A DNA stretch of 64,000 bases from Ferdinandcohnia sp047238305 (GCF_047238305.1 NZ_JBDFMO010000001.1:1736001-1800000), one strand, 5' to 3'. Positions 24,966-34,686 are shown, counted from the stretch's first letter. Made by a program: numbers and translations. Notes: generated from the sequence alone by a model not told the origin.

Positions 24966-25775
24966 ATGAATCATGCGTTAACATGTACAACGGAGGAAAT
25001 AGCTTTATTGGTTACAGTTTGCGGTTATCCGGCTGTGGCGAAAGGAATCGCAGAAGCATCCTACGGGGAAAAGTCACCTGCGGAGTGGGATGCCATCATG
25101 GAATCAACTATCCACCAGTTGGTAATCAAATCGCTTTGGGACCCAGATAAATCTGGGGAAGATGAACACCCCTTAAGCGATGAGATGCAAATTTTTATTA
25201 AGCAATATGTAGAATCCAAATGGATGATTCGTTGCTCGAACCTCTCTGGACGAAGTGTTTTAATGATCCACCATTTTGAAGAAGATATTTGGCTTGCCCA
25301 TGTTATTGCAGAAGACATCATGCATGAATTCGCCTTATTATCAAATGAGGAAATTCCGACGGTCATAAAGGATTTTTACGCATTTGACAACTCAGGCAAT
25401 CAACTAGCAGAAAATCACGAATTCTTCCTCACTGACCAAGCTTTTGATTGGTTGAGTGATCAGTCAAAGACAGCGAAGGTCCGGAAAAAAGCAAAATTCA
25501 CACCACCAGAAGAACAGAGCTTCAATTCCTTCATCGAAGACCTGGAGGAACACGAATGGTCACTTTATAATATTTCACACTTTGAGATTCCCAACATAGA
25601 GGGAGATTTTCTGCTCGCAAATATTGTTTTCTTTTTACCTTCAACACAAGGAATGTGGATCGTTGAATACGTGGAAGATGCCAAAAAGCCAGTCCACATC
25701 AAATTAAATACATACGAGGAATGGCACGAAATGCTAGATGCCGTTGGAGCAGTGGCTGCTTCGGTTGAGGTATAA
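24966..25775 (+). CDS. EspG-like protein, candidate T7SS chaperone
   Basis: This 269-residue soluble protein lies at the end of the T7SS locus behind an AAAGGAGGTACC site. Its layout recalls the actinobacterial EspG (ESX secretion-associated) family: TTEEIALLVTVCG near the start, then L..KSLWDP with an acidic loop and PLSDEMQIFIK, a beta-rich middle, and a C-terminal sheet containing GMWIVEYV....VHIKL and a final helix. EspG is a cytoplasmic chaperone for PE/PPE substrates and has not, to my knowledge, been described in Firmicutes systems. The resemblance is of pattern and length, not of clear identity, so the call needs a structural test. Otherwise it is an unknown protein. Confidence 0.5.
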   Translation: MNHALTCTTEEIALLVTVCGYPAVAKGIAEASYGEKSPAEWDAIMESTIHQLVIKSLWDPDKSGEDEHPLSDEMQIFIKQYVESKWMIRCSNLSGRSVLMIHHFEEDIWLAHVIAEDIMHEFALLSNEEIPTVIKDFYAFDNSGNQLAENHEFFLTDQAFDWLSDQSKTAKVRKKAKFTPPEEQSFNSFIEDLEEHEWSLYNISHFEIPNIEGDFLLANIVFFLPSTQGMWIVEYVEDAKKPVHIKLNTYEEWHEMLDAVGAVAASVEV

Positions 25776-25792
25776 AATCATATCCCCAAACC

Positions 25793-25822
25793 AAAGATGA
25801 CTTTTACAGTCGTCTTTTTTTA
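25793..25822 (+). terminator. Terminator closing the T7SS locus
   Basis: AAAGATGAC pairs with GTCGTCTTT, followed by seven T. It lies 18 bp after the EspG-like gene. Confidence 0.85.
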
Positions 25823-25973
25823 TTAGTAAATAGGAACTAGTAATGTAACTTAATGCGAGCCTTAATTCCTATTCCTTCCAATTTTATTATAATTTTTACC
25901 TTAAGTTTACAAGCTATTAACAGAGTACAGATAAGATTTACATGAAGGACAAAAATTGCGGGAGGAACGCGAG

Positions 25974-28900
25974 ATGATTTTAGGGAAACGAGTGAGAAAC
26001 AAGCTGAAAAAAGGATTGATTGTCATTTTCACCCTTACCATTTTATTGTCCAATGTAAGTCTTGCATTAGGACCGAAAATGGTATTTGCGGAGGAAAACC
26101 AGTCAATTAATTCAGCACTGGAGGCACAGAACCAACAATCTGAGGAACTTGGGGAGGAATCGCCTCCACTAGAACCGACCGACGACCAGACTGAACCTAA
26201 GGCAATTGAAGAACCTGAAACCCAGACAGACCCAGCAACCCAGGAACAGCCTGAAACCGAATCGCCAACCGAAGAGGTACCACAAACCCAAGAAGACACA
26301 ACGACCGAAGAGGCACCAGCAACTCAAGACGCAACAACAACTGAAAAAGTACCACAAACCCAAGAAAACACAACAATCAAGGAGGAAACTCCGCCAGCAC
26401 CAACTGGTGAAGCACCTCAACCAACCGAAGTGAACACGGATCAGCTTCCACATCTTCTTATTACTGAAATTTCGCCGAACTCAAAGGGCGCTGGGACCGA
26501 CTATTACGAGTATTTTGAGCTTTACAACAACACCAATCAACCGCAAACATTAACAAATTTCACCTTTACATATCGTTATACCGACACAGGGAAAGACTTG
26601 CTCTTTCAAATCCCGGCAACAACTATTGAACCACAAGAAACATTCGTATTTTGGTTTAATAATGGAAATAAAACTCTAGCTGATTTTAACGCGAATTTTG
26701 GAACGGATTTACCAGAGGAAAAAGTAGTCCAGTTTACGGATGTCTTTCCTGGATTTGCAAATGGCGGCAACCGTGCTATCGTCATTAAAAATCACCAAGG
26801 AACTGAAATTATTTCTGCTAGCTATTTAGCAGGGGAAACGGATAACACAGGGGCTGTTGTCGACTATAAATACCCACCTTCAGGAACGGAAATGGTGAAG
26901 CACCAAGTGCTCGCACAGCCAACTCCAGGTGAAATTCAGCAAGCACAGGTTCCAGAAACTCCGGTTAATCTTCCTGATGTTCCTGAGGACACAGAAGCAC
27001 CTGTGATTACACATACACCAGTCACTAATAGCAAGCCGCTGACGCCAATTCAGATCGAGGCAAATGTAACAGATAACATCGCTATCCCATCAGTGACGCT
27101 TTATTACAAAATCGGTGACACATATGAATTTACGACGCTACCAATGAGTCCAAACAATGAAACTTATTCAGCAGAAATTCCGAGTTTCCATGTATTTGAG
27201 GATATCATCTATTATCTCGAAGCAAGTGATGGGGTAAATACAGAAAAAACCGCAGAATACAAAATTCAGGTCGTGCAGCCAGAAGTTGATTTTTCAAAAA
27301 TCCCTCATTTGCTTGTAACTGAGCTTGTCCCCGATTCATCAAATGTAGGGTCAGCTGATGGCTATGAATTTATCGAAATCTACAATAACAGCAGTGAAGA
27401 CATTGATTTTAAAAATTATAAAATGTACTACAGATATGGAACAGACCCAGGTACCGATGTTGTCTGGCCGTCCGTCCCAGAGGATGTGGTGATTCCAGTA
27501 GGGGAAACGCTTGTCTTTTGGATCATCAATACGCAAAACGGTGAGAAAACGGTCTCTGATTTTAACGCCAACTATGGCTCCAATTTGGTTGAAAACAAGA
27601 ATATCGTTCGTATTTATAGCGACGGTATGGCAAATGGCAGCATGCGTGGACTAGTGATTGGAACAAACACTCATAAAGAGATTTCGGTCGCTTATTACAA
27701 CGATGAGCCGAACGTAGATGACACCTTTACGAATAAAGGAATCGTCTATCTCTATCCAACTGATAAATCCACTCTTTCCAAAAAGGTGGGCATCCTGGAT
27801 GCGACCCCAGGCCAGGTTGAAGGCTTCCAAGTCCCAAGTCAGCCTGTACGATTGGAAGAAGACACTGTCCCACCAACGATTGACAATCTAACGAAAACCA
27901 CCGAGGTGAACCAGAAGGATAATATCGATATTGTCGCAAACATAACTGACGATAAGGAAGTCAAATCTGTCCGTTTGTATTATAAAATTGACCATCAGGA
28001 TGAATATAGTGAAGCGATTTTACAAGAGAATTACGATGATCTCCTTTATCATCACACCATTTATTCACCTGATTTAATTGGACATAAGTATGTGGATTAT
28101 TACTTCCTCGTGTCCGATGGAACAAATGAAGTAAAAAGTGAGAGCTATCACGTAACCATTACAAATGATCTTGATGACTCAAGCCTACGACTCAATCTGA
28201 AAAACGGGGAAATGCTTCGTGGGGAAAAAATCATCAAGGCGACTTCTGCAGTAGACACGCCAGATAAAATGAAGCTGTTGATTGATGGCAAGGAAGTAAA
28301 GGAAGGCATCTACCCGTCCCTTGAACACACGGCGTATTTCGCGTTTGAGGTAAATGGGCTGAATACGTATTTCCAAAACGCCGTTACGATGGGCGAAGAA
28401 GTTTTATACGTCATGGATAAAGATTGGCTCACACAGTGGAAAACATTCAGCATTCCAATAGAGCCTGAACGACTTCCGGTAGGTGACACAACGATAACTG
28501 TTCGTTCCGGTAACAAGGCATCGCCATTTGATCTTGATTCCGCAGAAAACCGTGATGACTATGATTTGCGAAATGTACGTCTAGTTCTTGCAGATGGAAG
28601 GGTGCTCAAGGACCCAAACTACAGTGACCCAACACGTATCCTGAAAATGAACGACAACAATCCATTCGTTGATTTTACGTTTACAATTACCGAAGAGGAA
28701 GCACATTCGCTAACCTATCAGTGGGATACGACTTCTGTTAAAGATAAGAAGCACAAGGTCCTCGTTCAGGATGCAGATGAAGAAGTCAGCACAGAGGTTT
28801 TAGTTGACAACACCGCACCTGATATTAAAACGAATTTGAAAAAGAAAGAATACAAGGGTGCTTTTACGATTGATGTTGATGTGAAGGATAAGCTTACCGG

Positions 28901-30677
28901 GGTTGACCAAGTAACGGTCACCTTAGATGGCAAGGAAATTAAGGTACCGTATGAAACAGCGTCCTCTAAGCTTGAGCCTGGTAAACATGAACTTAAGGTT
29001 GTGGCAACGGACAAAGTAGGGAATCAAAAAGAAGAGGTTTTTCATTTTGAAGTTGCTGATGAAAATCCATTGAAGCCAGAGCTGGTCTCCCCTAAAGTAA
29101 ATGCTCAGGTTGATGGCGAACCTGTTTTACAGGTGAAAGTAAAGGATCCTACGAAGGATAAATTAGATGTCACTTTTTATGAGGCGTATCAATACGATGT
29201 AAACTCAGGTGTGAAAGGTTTTAAAAATGCAGGGGATTTTGAGCCGCCGAAAGAAATAATACCTGAAGGGGAGAAGGCGTTTACGTCTGAGGACACTTCG
29301 CTAGTTTCAAAAGCAGACGGCAAGTATTTGGTATCTGATTCGGATACTCAATTTCCTTATCATCGCTTTGACGTCACAGTAGATGCGTCACTTGATGAAA
29401 AGGATCGTGTCGAGCTTTTATGGATAGGAAACTCCCTTGAGGGCAGAAAAGTTTCGATGTATGCATGGAACCACCATACAGAAAAATGGACGTTAATTGA
29501 TTACAAAGTAGCGGGTAAAGAGGATTTTGAACTCTCCGGTGAAGTTGGCGTGGGTGCCTTTGTACGAGAGTCAAAAATAAATGTGATTGTCCAAGACGAA
29601 ATTCCAAGCTCTCCAGATGAATATGACTATACCTTCATTTGGATGTCAGACACGCAATTTTACGCAGAGAGCTATCCATATATTTTTGATCGACAAACTG
29701 AATGGATTGCCGAGATGAAGGAAAAGCTCAAAATTAAATATGTGTTGCATACAGGTGATTTAGTGAATAAATCAAACCAGGAGTATCAATGGAAGAACGC
29801 CGATAAAGCGATGAAGGTACTTGATGACAACAACATCCCATACGGAGTTCTGGCAGGAAACCATGATGTCGATCAAGTGAGTAATGACTATTCCCAGTTT
29901 TATAAATATTTTGGGGAAAATCGATTTAAGGATAAACCTTATTACGGTGATTCCTACTTAAACAATCGCGGTCATTATGATTTAATTTCAGTCGGTGGTA
30001 ATGATTATATTATGGTGTACCTCGGTTGGGGGATTACGGATGAAGGTATTCAGTGGGTGAATGATGTGCTGGCAGCGCACCCGGATCGCAAGGCGATATT
30101 AAATTTTCATGAATACTTGCTTGCGACAGGAACTAGACATCCGCTAGGTGACAAGCTCTATAACGAAGTCGTTGTTCCAAATAAAAATGTGATGATGGTG
30201 TTGAGTGGTCATTACCATGGGGCACAAACATTAGTTGATGAAATTGACGATAACGGAGATGGAGTTCCTGACCGTACTGTGACACAAATGCTTGCTGATT
30301 ATCAGGCCGGACCTGAGGGTGGCCAAGGCTACATGAGACTGTTACATTTTGATCAAGACAATAATCGCATTGTGGTTAATACGTATTCACCTTATCTTGA
30401 TGATTATAATTACTACAACTCAGATGCGTATCCTGAAAAAGATGAGTTTGTGATTGATATGGATTTAACACCAGTAACAAAACGAGTCGCAACCGATTAT
30501 TTTTCAGTAAATGTCTACACCGATCATGTAATTGGCACTGACAAGGCGAAAAGTGGAAAAATCGCGGAGACAGTATGGAAAGGGTTAGAAAAAAGTCGTT
30601 CCTATTCATGGTACGCTGTAGCCGAGGATAAATACACGGGCCGTACAACTTCAGATATTTGGACTTTTCGTAAATAG
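25974..30677 (+). CDS. Secreted multidomain lamin-tail / metallophosphatase protein
   Basis: This 1567-residue protein has a signal peptide (about 12-38, ending VFAEE), a Glu/Pro/Thr/Gln-rich repeat stalk (about 45-155), a lamin-tail domain (from about 158, HLLITEISPN), an Ig-like spacer, a second lamin-tail domain (from about 443, HLLVTELVPD), further Ig-like domains, and a calcineurin-type phosphoesterase (about 1220-1480). The phosphoesterase has DTQ, GDLVN, GNHD (about 1296) and GHYHG (about 1413) metal ligands. A final fibronectin-like region follows; no LPXTG or membrane anchor is present. Related secreted phosphoesterases act on nucleotides or polyphosphate; the substrate is unknown. 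ATG 25974 follows GGGAGG. A terminator on each side makes it monocistronic. Confidence 0.88.
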   Translation: MILGKRVRNKLKKGLIVIFTLTILLSNVSLALGPKMVFAEENQSINSALEAQNQQSEELGEESPPLEPTDDQTEPKAIEEPETQTDPATQEQPETESPTEEVPQTQEDTTTEEAPATQDATTTEKVPQTQENTTIKEETPPAPTGEAPQPTEVNTDQLPHLLITEISPNSKGAGTDYYEYFELYNNTNQPQTLTNFTFTYRYTDTGKDLLFQIPATTIEPQETFVFWFNNGNKTLADFNANFGTDLPEEKVVQFTDVFPGFANGGNRAIVIKNHQGTEIISASYLAGETDNTGAVVDYKYPPSGTEMVKHQVLAQPTPGEIQQAQVPETPVNLPDVPEDTEAPVITHTPVTNSKPLTPIQIEANVTDNIAIPSVTLYYKIGDTYEFTTLPMSPNNETYSAEIPSFHVFEDIIYYLEASDGVNTEKTAEYKIQVVQPEVDFSKIPHLLVTELVPDSSNVGSADGYEFIEIYNNSSEDIDFKNYKMYYRYGTDPGTDVVWPSVPEDVVIPVGETLVFWIINTQNGEKTVSDFNANYGSNLVENKNIVRIYSDGMANGSMRGLVIGTNTHKEISVAYYNDEPNVDDTFTNKGIVYLYPTDKSTLSKKVGILDATPGQVEGFQVPSQPVRLEEDTVPPTIDNLTKTTEVNQKDNIDIVANITDDKEVKSVRLYYKIDHQDEYSEAILQENYDDLLYHHTIYSPDLIGHKYVDYYFLVSDGTNEVKSESYHVTITNDLDDSSLRLNLKNGEMLRGEKIIKATSAVDTPDKMKLLIDGKEVKEGIYPSLEHTAYFAFEVNGLNTYFQNAVTMGEEVLYVMDKDWLTQWKTFSIPIEPERLPVGDTTITVRSGNKASPFDLDSAENRDDYDLRNVRLVLADGRVLKDPNYSDPTRILKMNDNNPFVDFTFTITEEEAHSLTYQWDTTSVKDKKHKVLVQDADEEVSTEVLVDNTAPDIKTNLKKKEYKGAFTIDVDVKDKLTGVDQVTVTLDGKEIKVPYETASSKLEPGKHELKVVATDKVGNQKEEVFHFEVADENPLKPELVSPKVNAQVDGEPVLQVKVKDPTKDKLDVTFYEAYQYDVNSGVKGFKNAGDFEPPKEIIPEGEKAFTSEDTSLVSKADGKYLVSDSDTQFPYHRFDVTVDASLDEKDRVELLWIGNSLEGRKVSMYAWNHHTEKWTLIDYKVAGKEDFELSGEVGVGAFVRESKINVIVQDEIPSSPDEYDYTFIWMSDTQFYAESYPYIFDRQTEWIAEMKEKLKIKYVLHTGDLVNKSNQEYQWKNADKAMKVLDDNNIPYGVLAGNHDVDQVSNDYSQFYKYFGENRFKDKPYYGDSYLNNRGHYDLISVGGNDYIMVYLGWGITDEGIQWVNDVLAAHPDRKAILNFHEYLLATGTRHPLGDKLYNEVVVPNKNVMMVLSGHYHGAQTLVDEIDDNGDGVPDRTVTQMLADYQAGPEGGQGYMRLLHFDQDNNRIVVNTYSPYLDDYNYYNSDAYPEKDEFVIDMDLTPVTKRVATDYFSVNVYTDHVIGTDKAKSGKIAETVWKGLEKSRSYSWYAVAEDKYTGRTTSDIWTFRK

Positions 30678-30686
30678 CACACACTG

Positions 30687-30714
30687 AAAAAAGGGTTGGA
30701 GACGGCCCTTTTTT
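30687..30714 (+). terminator. Terminator of the metallophosphatase gene
   Basis: AAAAAAGGG pairs with CCCTTTTTT around a nine-base loop. Confidence 0.88.
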
Positions 30715-30870
30715 CGGTTCTAGATTCATTTTTGTAATAATTATTCATATCTTGTTACAAACTAATCCTGTAGATGTATATTTTGTTGCTTTACCACGTT
30801 ATTTGGCTGGCGTTTACTTGGTTTTGAACCCATGATATACTGCCAAAGGCTAGCAATCGGAGGTATTTTC

Positions 30871-31737
30871 ATGAATAGAAGAAAACGTCAGCACGAAGTA
30901 CATCCAACACTTCAAAAGGTAAAGGAATACATATACATACTACTGGGTTCAGCCACGGTGGCTCTTTCTTTCAATCTGTTTTTGTTACCGAACCAGGTCG
31001 CATCTGGCGGTGTAAGTGGGATTAGTACAATCCTGAACTCCCTCTTAGGTTGGGAAGCCGCTTATGTTCAATGGGCTTTTAATATCCCTTTATTCATTGC
31101 AGGGGTCATTTTTCTTGGAAAGGTATATGGTGCCCGTACATTAATTGGCACTCTTTTTCTACCATTTGTTGTTTACCTTTCGAGAAATCTGGAACCAGCA
31201 ACACTTGACCCATTGCTCGGTGCGTTATTTGGCGGGATCGGAATAGGTTTGGGACTTGGCATCACATTCCGGGGCAATGCGTCGACAGGTGGGACAGACC
31301 TTGCTGCTCAAATTGTTCATAAGTATACAGGTATCTCTCTTGGAAAATGCGTCGCTTTTATTGATGGACTGATTGTTGTAACAGCTGCGATTGTGTTCGA
31401 TATTGAGAGTGGACTTTATGCACTGATTGGACTTTTTGTCACAAGTAAAACGATTGATTTGGTACAGGTTGGACTAGGTAATTCGAAAATGGCTCTCATT
31501 ATTACGAACCATCAGGATGAAGTACGACAGGAGATTTTTGACAAATTGGACAGAGGGGTAACGAAGCTCTCTGGATACGGCGGGTACACCGACGATGTGC
31601 GCCCAATGCTCATGTGCGTGGTTGACCAGAAAGAGTTCACAAAATTGAAACAAGTGGTTCAAAGCATTGATACAGCTGCATTTGTCGTCGTTATGGACGC
31701 TGCAGAGGTATTAGGAGAGGGTTTTAAAAGAGCGTAA
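30871..31737 (+). CDS. yvjA: YitT-family membrane protein
   Basis: This 288-residue protein has five to six N-terminal membrane helices (about 15-190) with the family motifs NQVASGGVSGIS and FRGNASTGGTDLAA, and a C-terminal cytoplasmic DUF2179 domain (about 205-285). The family is widespread in Bacillus and its function is unsettled. The ATG at 30871 is chosen for the CGGAGGT five to six bases ahead. It precedes cccB and ftsEX, in the neighbourhood known for yvjA in B. subtilis, marking the return to core chromosome after the T7SS region. Confidence 0.9.
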   Translation: MNRRKRQHEVHPTLQKVKEYIYILLGSATVALSFNLFLLPNQVASGGVSGISTILNSLLGWEAAYVQWAFNIPLFIAGVIFLGKVYGARTLIGTLFLPFVVYLSRNLEPATLDPLLGALFGGIGIGLGLGITFRGNASTGGTDLAAQIVHKYTGISLGKCVAFIDGLIVVTAAIVFDIESGLYALIGLFVTSKTIDLVQVGLGNSKMALIITNHQDEVRQEIFDKLDRGVTKLSGYGGYTDDVRPMLMCVVDQKEFTKLKQVVQSIDTAAFVVVMDAAEVLGEGFKRA

Positions 31738-31792
31738 AAGGGGTATAATAAGGATTGTATAATGGAAAAATTTATTACAGGGGGTAAATTCT

Positions 31793-32137
31793 GTGAAACG
31801 TAAGCTATTTGGATTTCTACTAGGAACTACGCTTGTATTTGCTCTAGCAGCATGTGGTGGTGGGGACGACGACAATGCAGCTAACGAGCCAGCAGGTGAT
31901 AATGGCGGAGCTACTGCCGTAAATGCAGAGGAAGTCTACCAAGGCAATTGTGCTTCATGCCATGGTAAAGATCTAGCAGGTGCTGGAAGTTTCCCAAGTC
32001 TTCAACAAGTCGGAGCTAAATACTCTCAAGACGAAATTGCGGGCATCATCGAAAATGGCCGTGGCGCAATGCCAAAAGGTCTCATCAAAGGTGACGAAAA
32101 AGACGCAGTTGCTGCATGGCTAGCAGAGAAAAAATAA
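31793..32137 (+). CDS. cccB: Cytochrome c551 lipoprotein
   Basis: This 114-residue lipoprotein has the lipobox LAAC (Cys21), a Gly/Asp/Asn-rich linker, and a class I c-type cytochrome domain with haem attachment CASCH (53-57) and a likely axial Met in GAMPKG. It carries electrons on the outer face of the membrane, in B. subtilis towards cytochrome caa3 oxidase. GTG start with GGGGGTAAATTCT upstream. The position directly before ftsEX matches B. subtilis. Confidence 0.95.
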   Translation: MKRKLFGFLLGTTLVFALAACGGGDDDNAANEPAGDNGGATAVNAEEVYQGNCASCHGKDLAGAGSFPSLQQVGAKYSQDEIAGIIENGRGAMPKGLIKGDEKDAVAAWLAEKK

Positions 32138-32152
32138 TGTAATTTAGTATGT

Positions 32153-32182
32153 AGGCCTTCCGGGCGAACCGGAAGGCTTTTA
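32153..32182 (+). terminator. Terminator of cccB
   Basis: GCCTTCCGG pairs with CCGGAAGGC, then TTTT. Confidence 0.9.
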
Positions 32183-32536
32183 ATTTAGAAAAAATATTAA
32201 ATCAGCATCCAGAACCTACCACCTCCCCTACTACCAATATTTACACACCCCCACTCGAACCCATCTTCGTCGCAATCTTAACTACCATGAAATGAAAATG
32301 TAATATTTTTAGTCGTTTTTTGACGAATAATGATGTTATAATGAAAAATGTAATGAAATATAGTTGATTTTGTCTTATAATTTCAAATTGCATAGATTAA
32401 AAGGGGCGCAAGTATGTTCAAAGAGACATGAGCGCTTCTATTTTCATTTGATAGATTACTAACTAGCAAACAAAATGAGTGGTGGGCCATACTGCCAGAA
32501 TAAGAATGATAAAAAAACGATGATAGGTGATTCGTA
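32183..32536. other. Intergenic region upstream of ftsE
   Basis: AT-rich, no gene. Several TATAAT-like boxes (about 32335 and 32375) could serve the ftsEX promoter, but the spacing to TTGAC-like boxes is poor. A small GCGCAAG...GAGCGCTT inverted pair near 32405-32435 is the only structure seen. Confidence 0.4.
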
Positions 32537-33223
32537 ATGATAGAAATGAAGGACGTCTATAAAAAGTATCCGAACGGCGTTATGGCCGTTAATGGTATTA
32601 ATGTAAAAATCGATCAAGGTGAATTCGTGTATGTTGTTGGTCCGAGTGGAGCGGGGAAATCGACATTTATTAAAATGATGTACCGCGAAGAGAAGCCAAC
32701 AAAAGGATCAATCATCATAAACGGCATCGACCTTGCTAAATTAAAAGAAAAAAGGGTTCCCCTTTTACGGAGAAATATTGGGGTCGTGTTTCAAGATTTC
32801 AAGCTTTTACCGCGATTAACTGTATACGAAAACGTAGCATTCGCACTTGAAGTAATTGAAGAAAACCCAAAGAATATCAAGAAACGTGTGATGGATGTGC
32901 TTGACCTTGTTCGTCTTAAGCATAAAGCACGATTTTTACCAGATGAATTGTCTGGTGGGGAACAGCAACGTGTGTCGATTGCACGATCCATTGTAAATTC
33001 TCCAGGTGCGCTCATTGCGGACGAGCCTACCGGTAACCTTGACCCAGAAACATCATGGGAAATCATGAATATTTTTGAAGAAATCAATTTCCGTGGGACG
33101 ACCATCATTATGGCAACGCACAACCGTGAAATTGTGAATACTGTTAAAAAGCGTGTAATTGCGATTGAAAGTGGAAAAATTGCGCGCGATGAAGTAAGGG
33201 GTGATTACGGCTATGAAGCTTAA
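32537..33223 (+). CDS. ftsE: Cell-division ABC transporter ATP-binding protein FtsE
   Basis: This 228-residue ABC ATPase has Walker A GPSGAGKS (35-42), signature LSGGEQQR, Walker B ALIADEPTGNLDP and the switch His. FtsE pairs with FtsX and, by hydrolysing ATP on the cytoplasmic face, activates peptidoglycan hydrolases (CwlO in B. subtilis) during growth and sporulation. It overlaps ftsX by 11 nt, indicating translational coupling. Length and motifs are normal. Confidence 0.97.
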   Translation: MIEMKDVYKKYPNGVMAVNGINVKIDQGEFVYVVGPSGAGKSTFIKMMYREEKPTKGSIIINGIDLAKLKEKRVPLLRRNIGVVFQDFKLLPRLTVYENVAFALEVIEENPKNIKKRVMDVLDLVRLKHKARFLPDELSGGEQQRVSIARSIVNSPGALIADEPTGNLDPETSWEIMNIFEEINFRGTTIIMATHNREIVNTVKKRVIAIESGKIARDEVRGDYGYEA

Positions 33224-34106
33224 CACACTCCGCCGTCACTTTAGAGAAAGTTCAAAAAACCTCGGGCGTAATGGCTGGATGACATTCGCATCTGTCAGCG
33301 CCGTGACCGTCACACTACTCCTTGTAGGTGTATTTTTAGTCATCATGATGAACTTAAACAGCATGGCGACTTCACTTGAAAAAGACGTTCGTATCAGTGT
33401 ACTTACGGACTTAACGTCAACGAAGGAACAACAGGATGCCTTAAAAGAGCAAATTTCAAACATACCTGAAGTTGCAGAAGTGACATTTTCATCTAAAGAA
33501 CAAGAACTTGAAGATATGATTGAAAGCTTTGGTGAAGATGGAAAAGTTTTCGCCTTATACGAGCAAAGTAACCCACTTCGTGATGTGTTCATTGTGAAAA
33601 CAACGAAACCACAAGATATCATGAAGGTCGCCGATCAGGTTGAGAAAATGGAATACGTCTATAGTGTGAATTATGGTAAAGGAAAGGTCGAAAAGATTTT
33701 TAGTACCGTTGGCGTTTCACGTAACGTAGGAGTCGGGCTAATCATTGGACTTCTTTTCACCGCCATGTTCTTAATTTCAAATACGATTAAAATTACGATT
33801 TTTGCGAGACAAAGAGAAATTGAGATCATGAAGCTAGTTGGAGCAACAAATGCGTTTATTCGCTGGCCATTTTTCCTAGAGGGCTTGTTCCTTGGAATTC
33901 TTGGTTCCATCATTCCAATTGGGATCATTCTTGGATTCTATAATTTCTTATATGATTTGATTCAGCCACAATTGAGTGGAACATTCTTAGAGCTATTGCC
34001 ATTTAATCCATTTGCATTCCAAGTAACGGGGCTGCTGCTTCTAATCGGTGCATTTATCGGTGTATGGGGAAGCTTAATGTCCGTTCGAAAGTTCTTAAAA
34101 GTATAA
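33213..34106 (+). CDS. ftsX: Cell-division ABC transporter permease FtsX
   Basis: This 297-residue FtsX has an N-terminal membrane helix (about 22-45), an extracytoplasmic domain (about 50-165) and three C-terminal helices with the FtsX/MacB core including REIEIMKLVGAT. The start MKLNTLRRH at 33213 matches the usual FtsX N-terminus and has AAGGGGTG upstream. It transmits FtsE ATPase cycles to cell-wall hydrolases. A terminator follows immediately. Confidence 0.96.
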   Translation: MKLNTLRRHFRESSKNLGRNGWMTFASVSAVTVTLLLVGVFLVIMMNLNSMATSLEKDVRISVLTDLTSTKEQQDALKEQISNIPEVAEVTFSSKEQELEDMIESFGEDGKVFALYEQSNPLRDVFIVKTTKPQDIMKVADQVEKMEYVYSVNYGKGKVEKIFSTVGVSRNVGVGLIIGLLFTAMFLISNTIKITIFARQREIEIMKLVGATNAFIRWPFFLEGLFLGILGSIIPIGIILGFYNFLYDLIQPQLSGTFLELLPFNPFAFQVTGLLLLIGAFIGVWGSLMSVRKFLKV

Positions 34107-34108
34107 AC

Positions 34109-34139
34109 AAAAGCACACCATATTGGGTGTGCTTTTTTT
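34109..34139 (+). terminator. Terminator of ftsEX
   Basis: AAAGCACACC pairs with GGGTGTGCTTT, with a run of T. Confidence 0.9.
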
Positions 34140-34269
34140 CGCTTTGAATCCATTCTATCTCGCAAGAATGGTTTTTGTTTTCTTTAGTTTCATCCCACAT
34201 TTGCAGCTTGTGCTATGTTTGAGGATTTTGATTTCCGTTTTACATACTGGACAGATTTGTTTTGGCATC

Positions 34270-34686
34270 TTAAAAATCACCTTCTTTTCTCTGACACGAT
34301 TGACAAAGTCCGTACACTTCCATTTGATGTGAATGAATTTTAAACTTGGTTAGCTTGTTCGCAACATCCTCGATTTGAGTAAGCGTCGGGTAATTAAAAT
34401 CAATAATGTCTCCACATGCTTCACATAAAATATGGTAGTGATTTGGTTGATTGGCGAGTTCATATTTGCTCAATCCGTTGCCATATGGCAGTTCTTTTAA
34501 AATCCGTAGTGAAACAAACAGTTTGACATTGTTGTAAATGGTGGCAAGGCTAATATGTGGTATTTGACGATGAATGTCCTCCACAGTTGGATGACCTTTT
34601 AAGGAAAGGATCGTCTGTAAGATTAATGTTCGTTGAGGCGTAATGCGTAATCCGCGTTCTTTTAAAAAGGGTATGAGTTCTTGCAT
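34270..34686 (-). CDS. perR: Peroxide-responsive Fur-family repressor PerR
   Basis: This 138-residue Fur-family protein has a winged-helix N-terminus (RITPQR..IL, HPTVEDI, ISLATIYNN) and a metal-binding C-terminus with two Cys pairs (CEACGD and CQSCQR) for structural zinc, plus His/Asp residues around NHYHILCEACGDIIDF. PerR is assigned over Fur or Zur because it lies next to a catalase gene preceded by an exact PerR-box palindrome. The ATG at 34686 has AGAGG nine bases upstream; an in-frame TTG three codons earlier is less likely. It lies downstream of and in line with katA. Confidence 0.9.
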   Translation of the reverse strand: MQELIPFLKERGLRITPQRTLILQTILSLKGHPTVEDIHRQIPHISLATIYNNVKLFVSLRILKELPYGNGLSKYELANQPNHYHILCEACGDIIDFNYPTLTQIEDVANKLTKFKIHSHQMEVYGLCQSCQRKEGDF

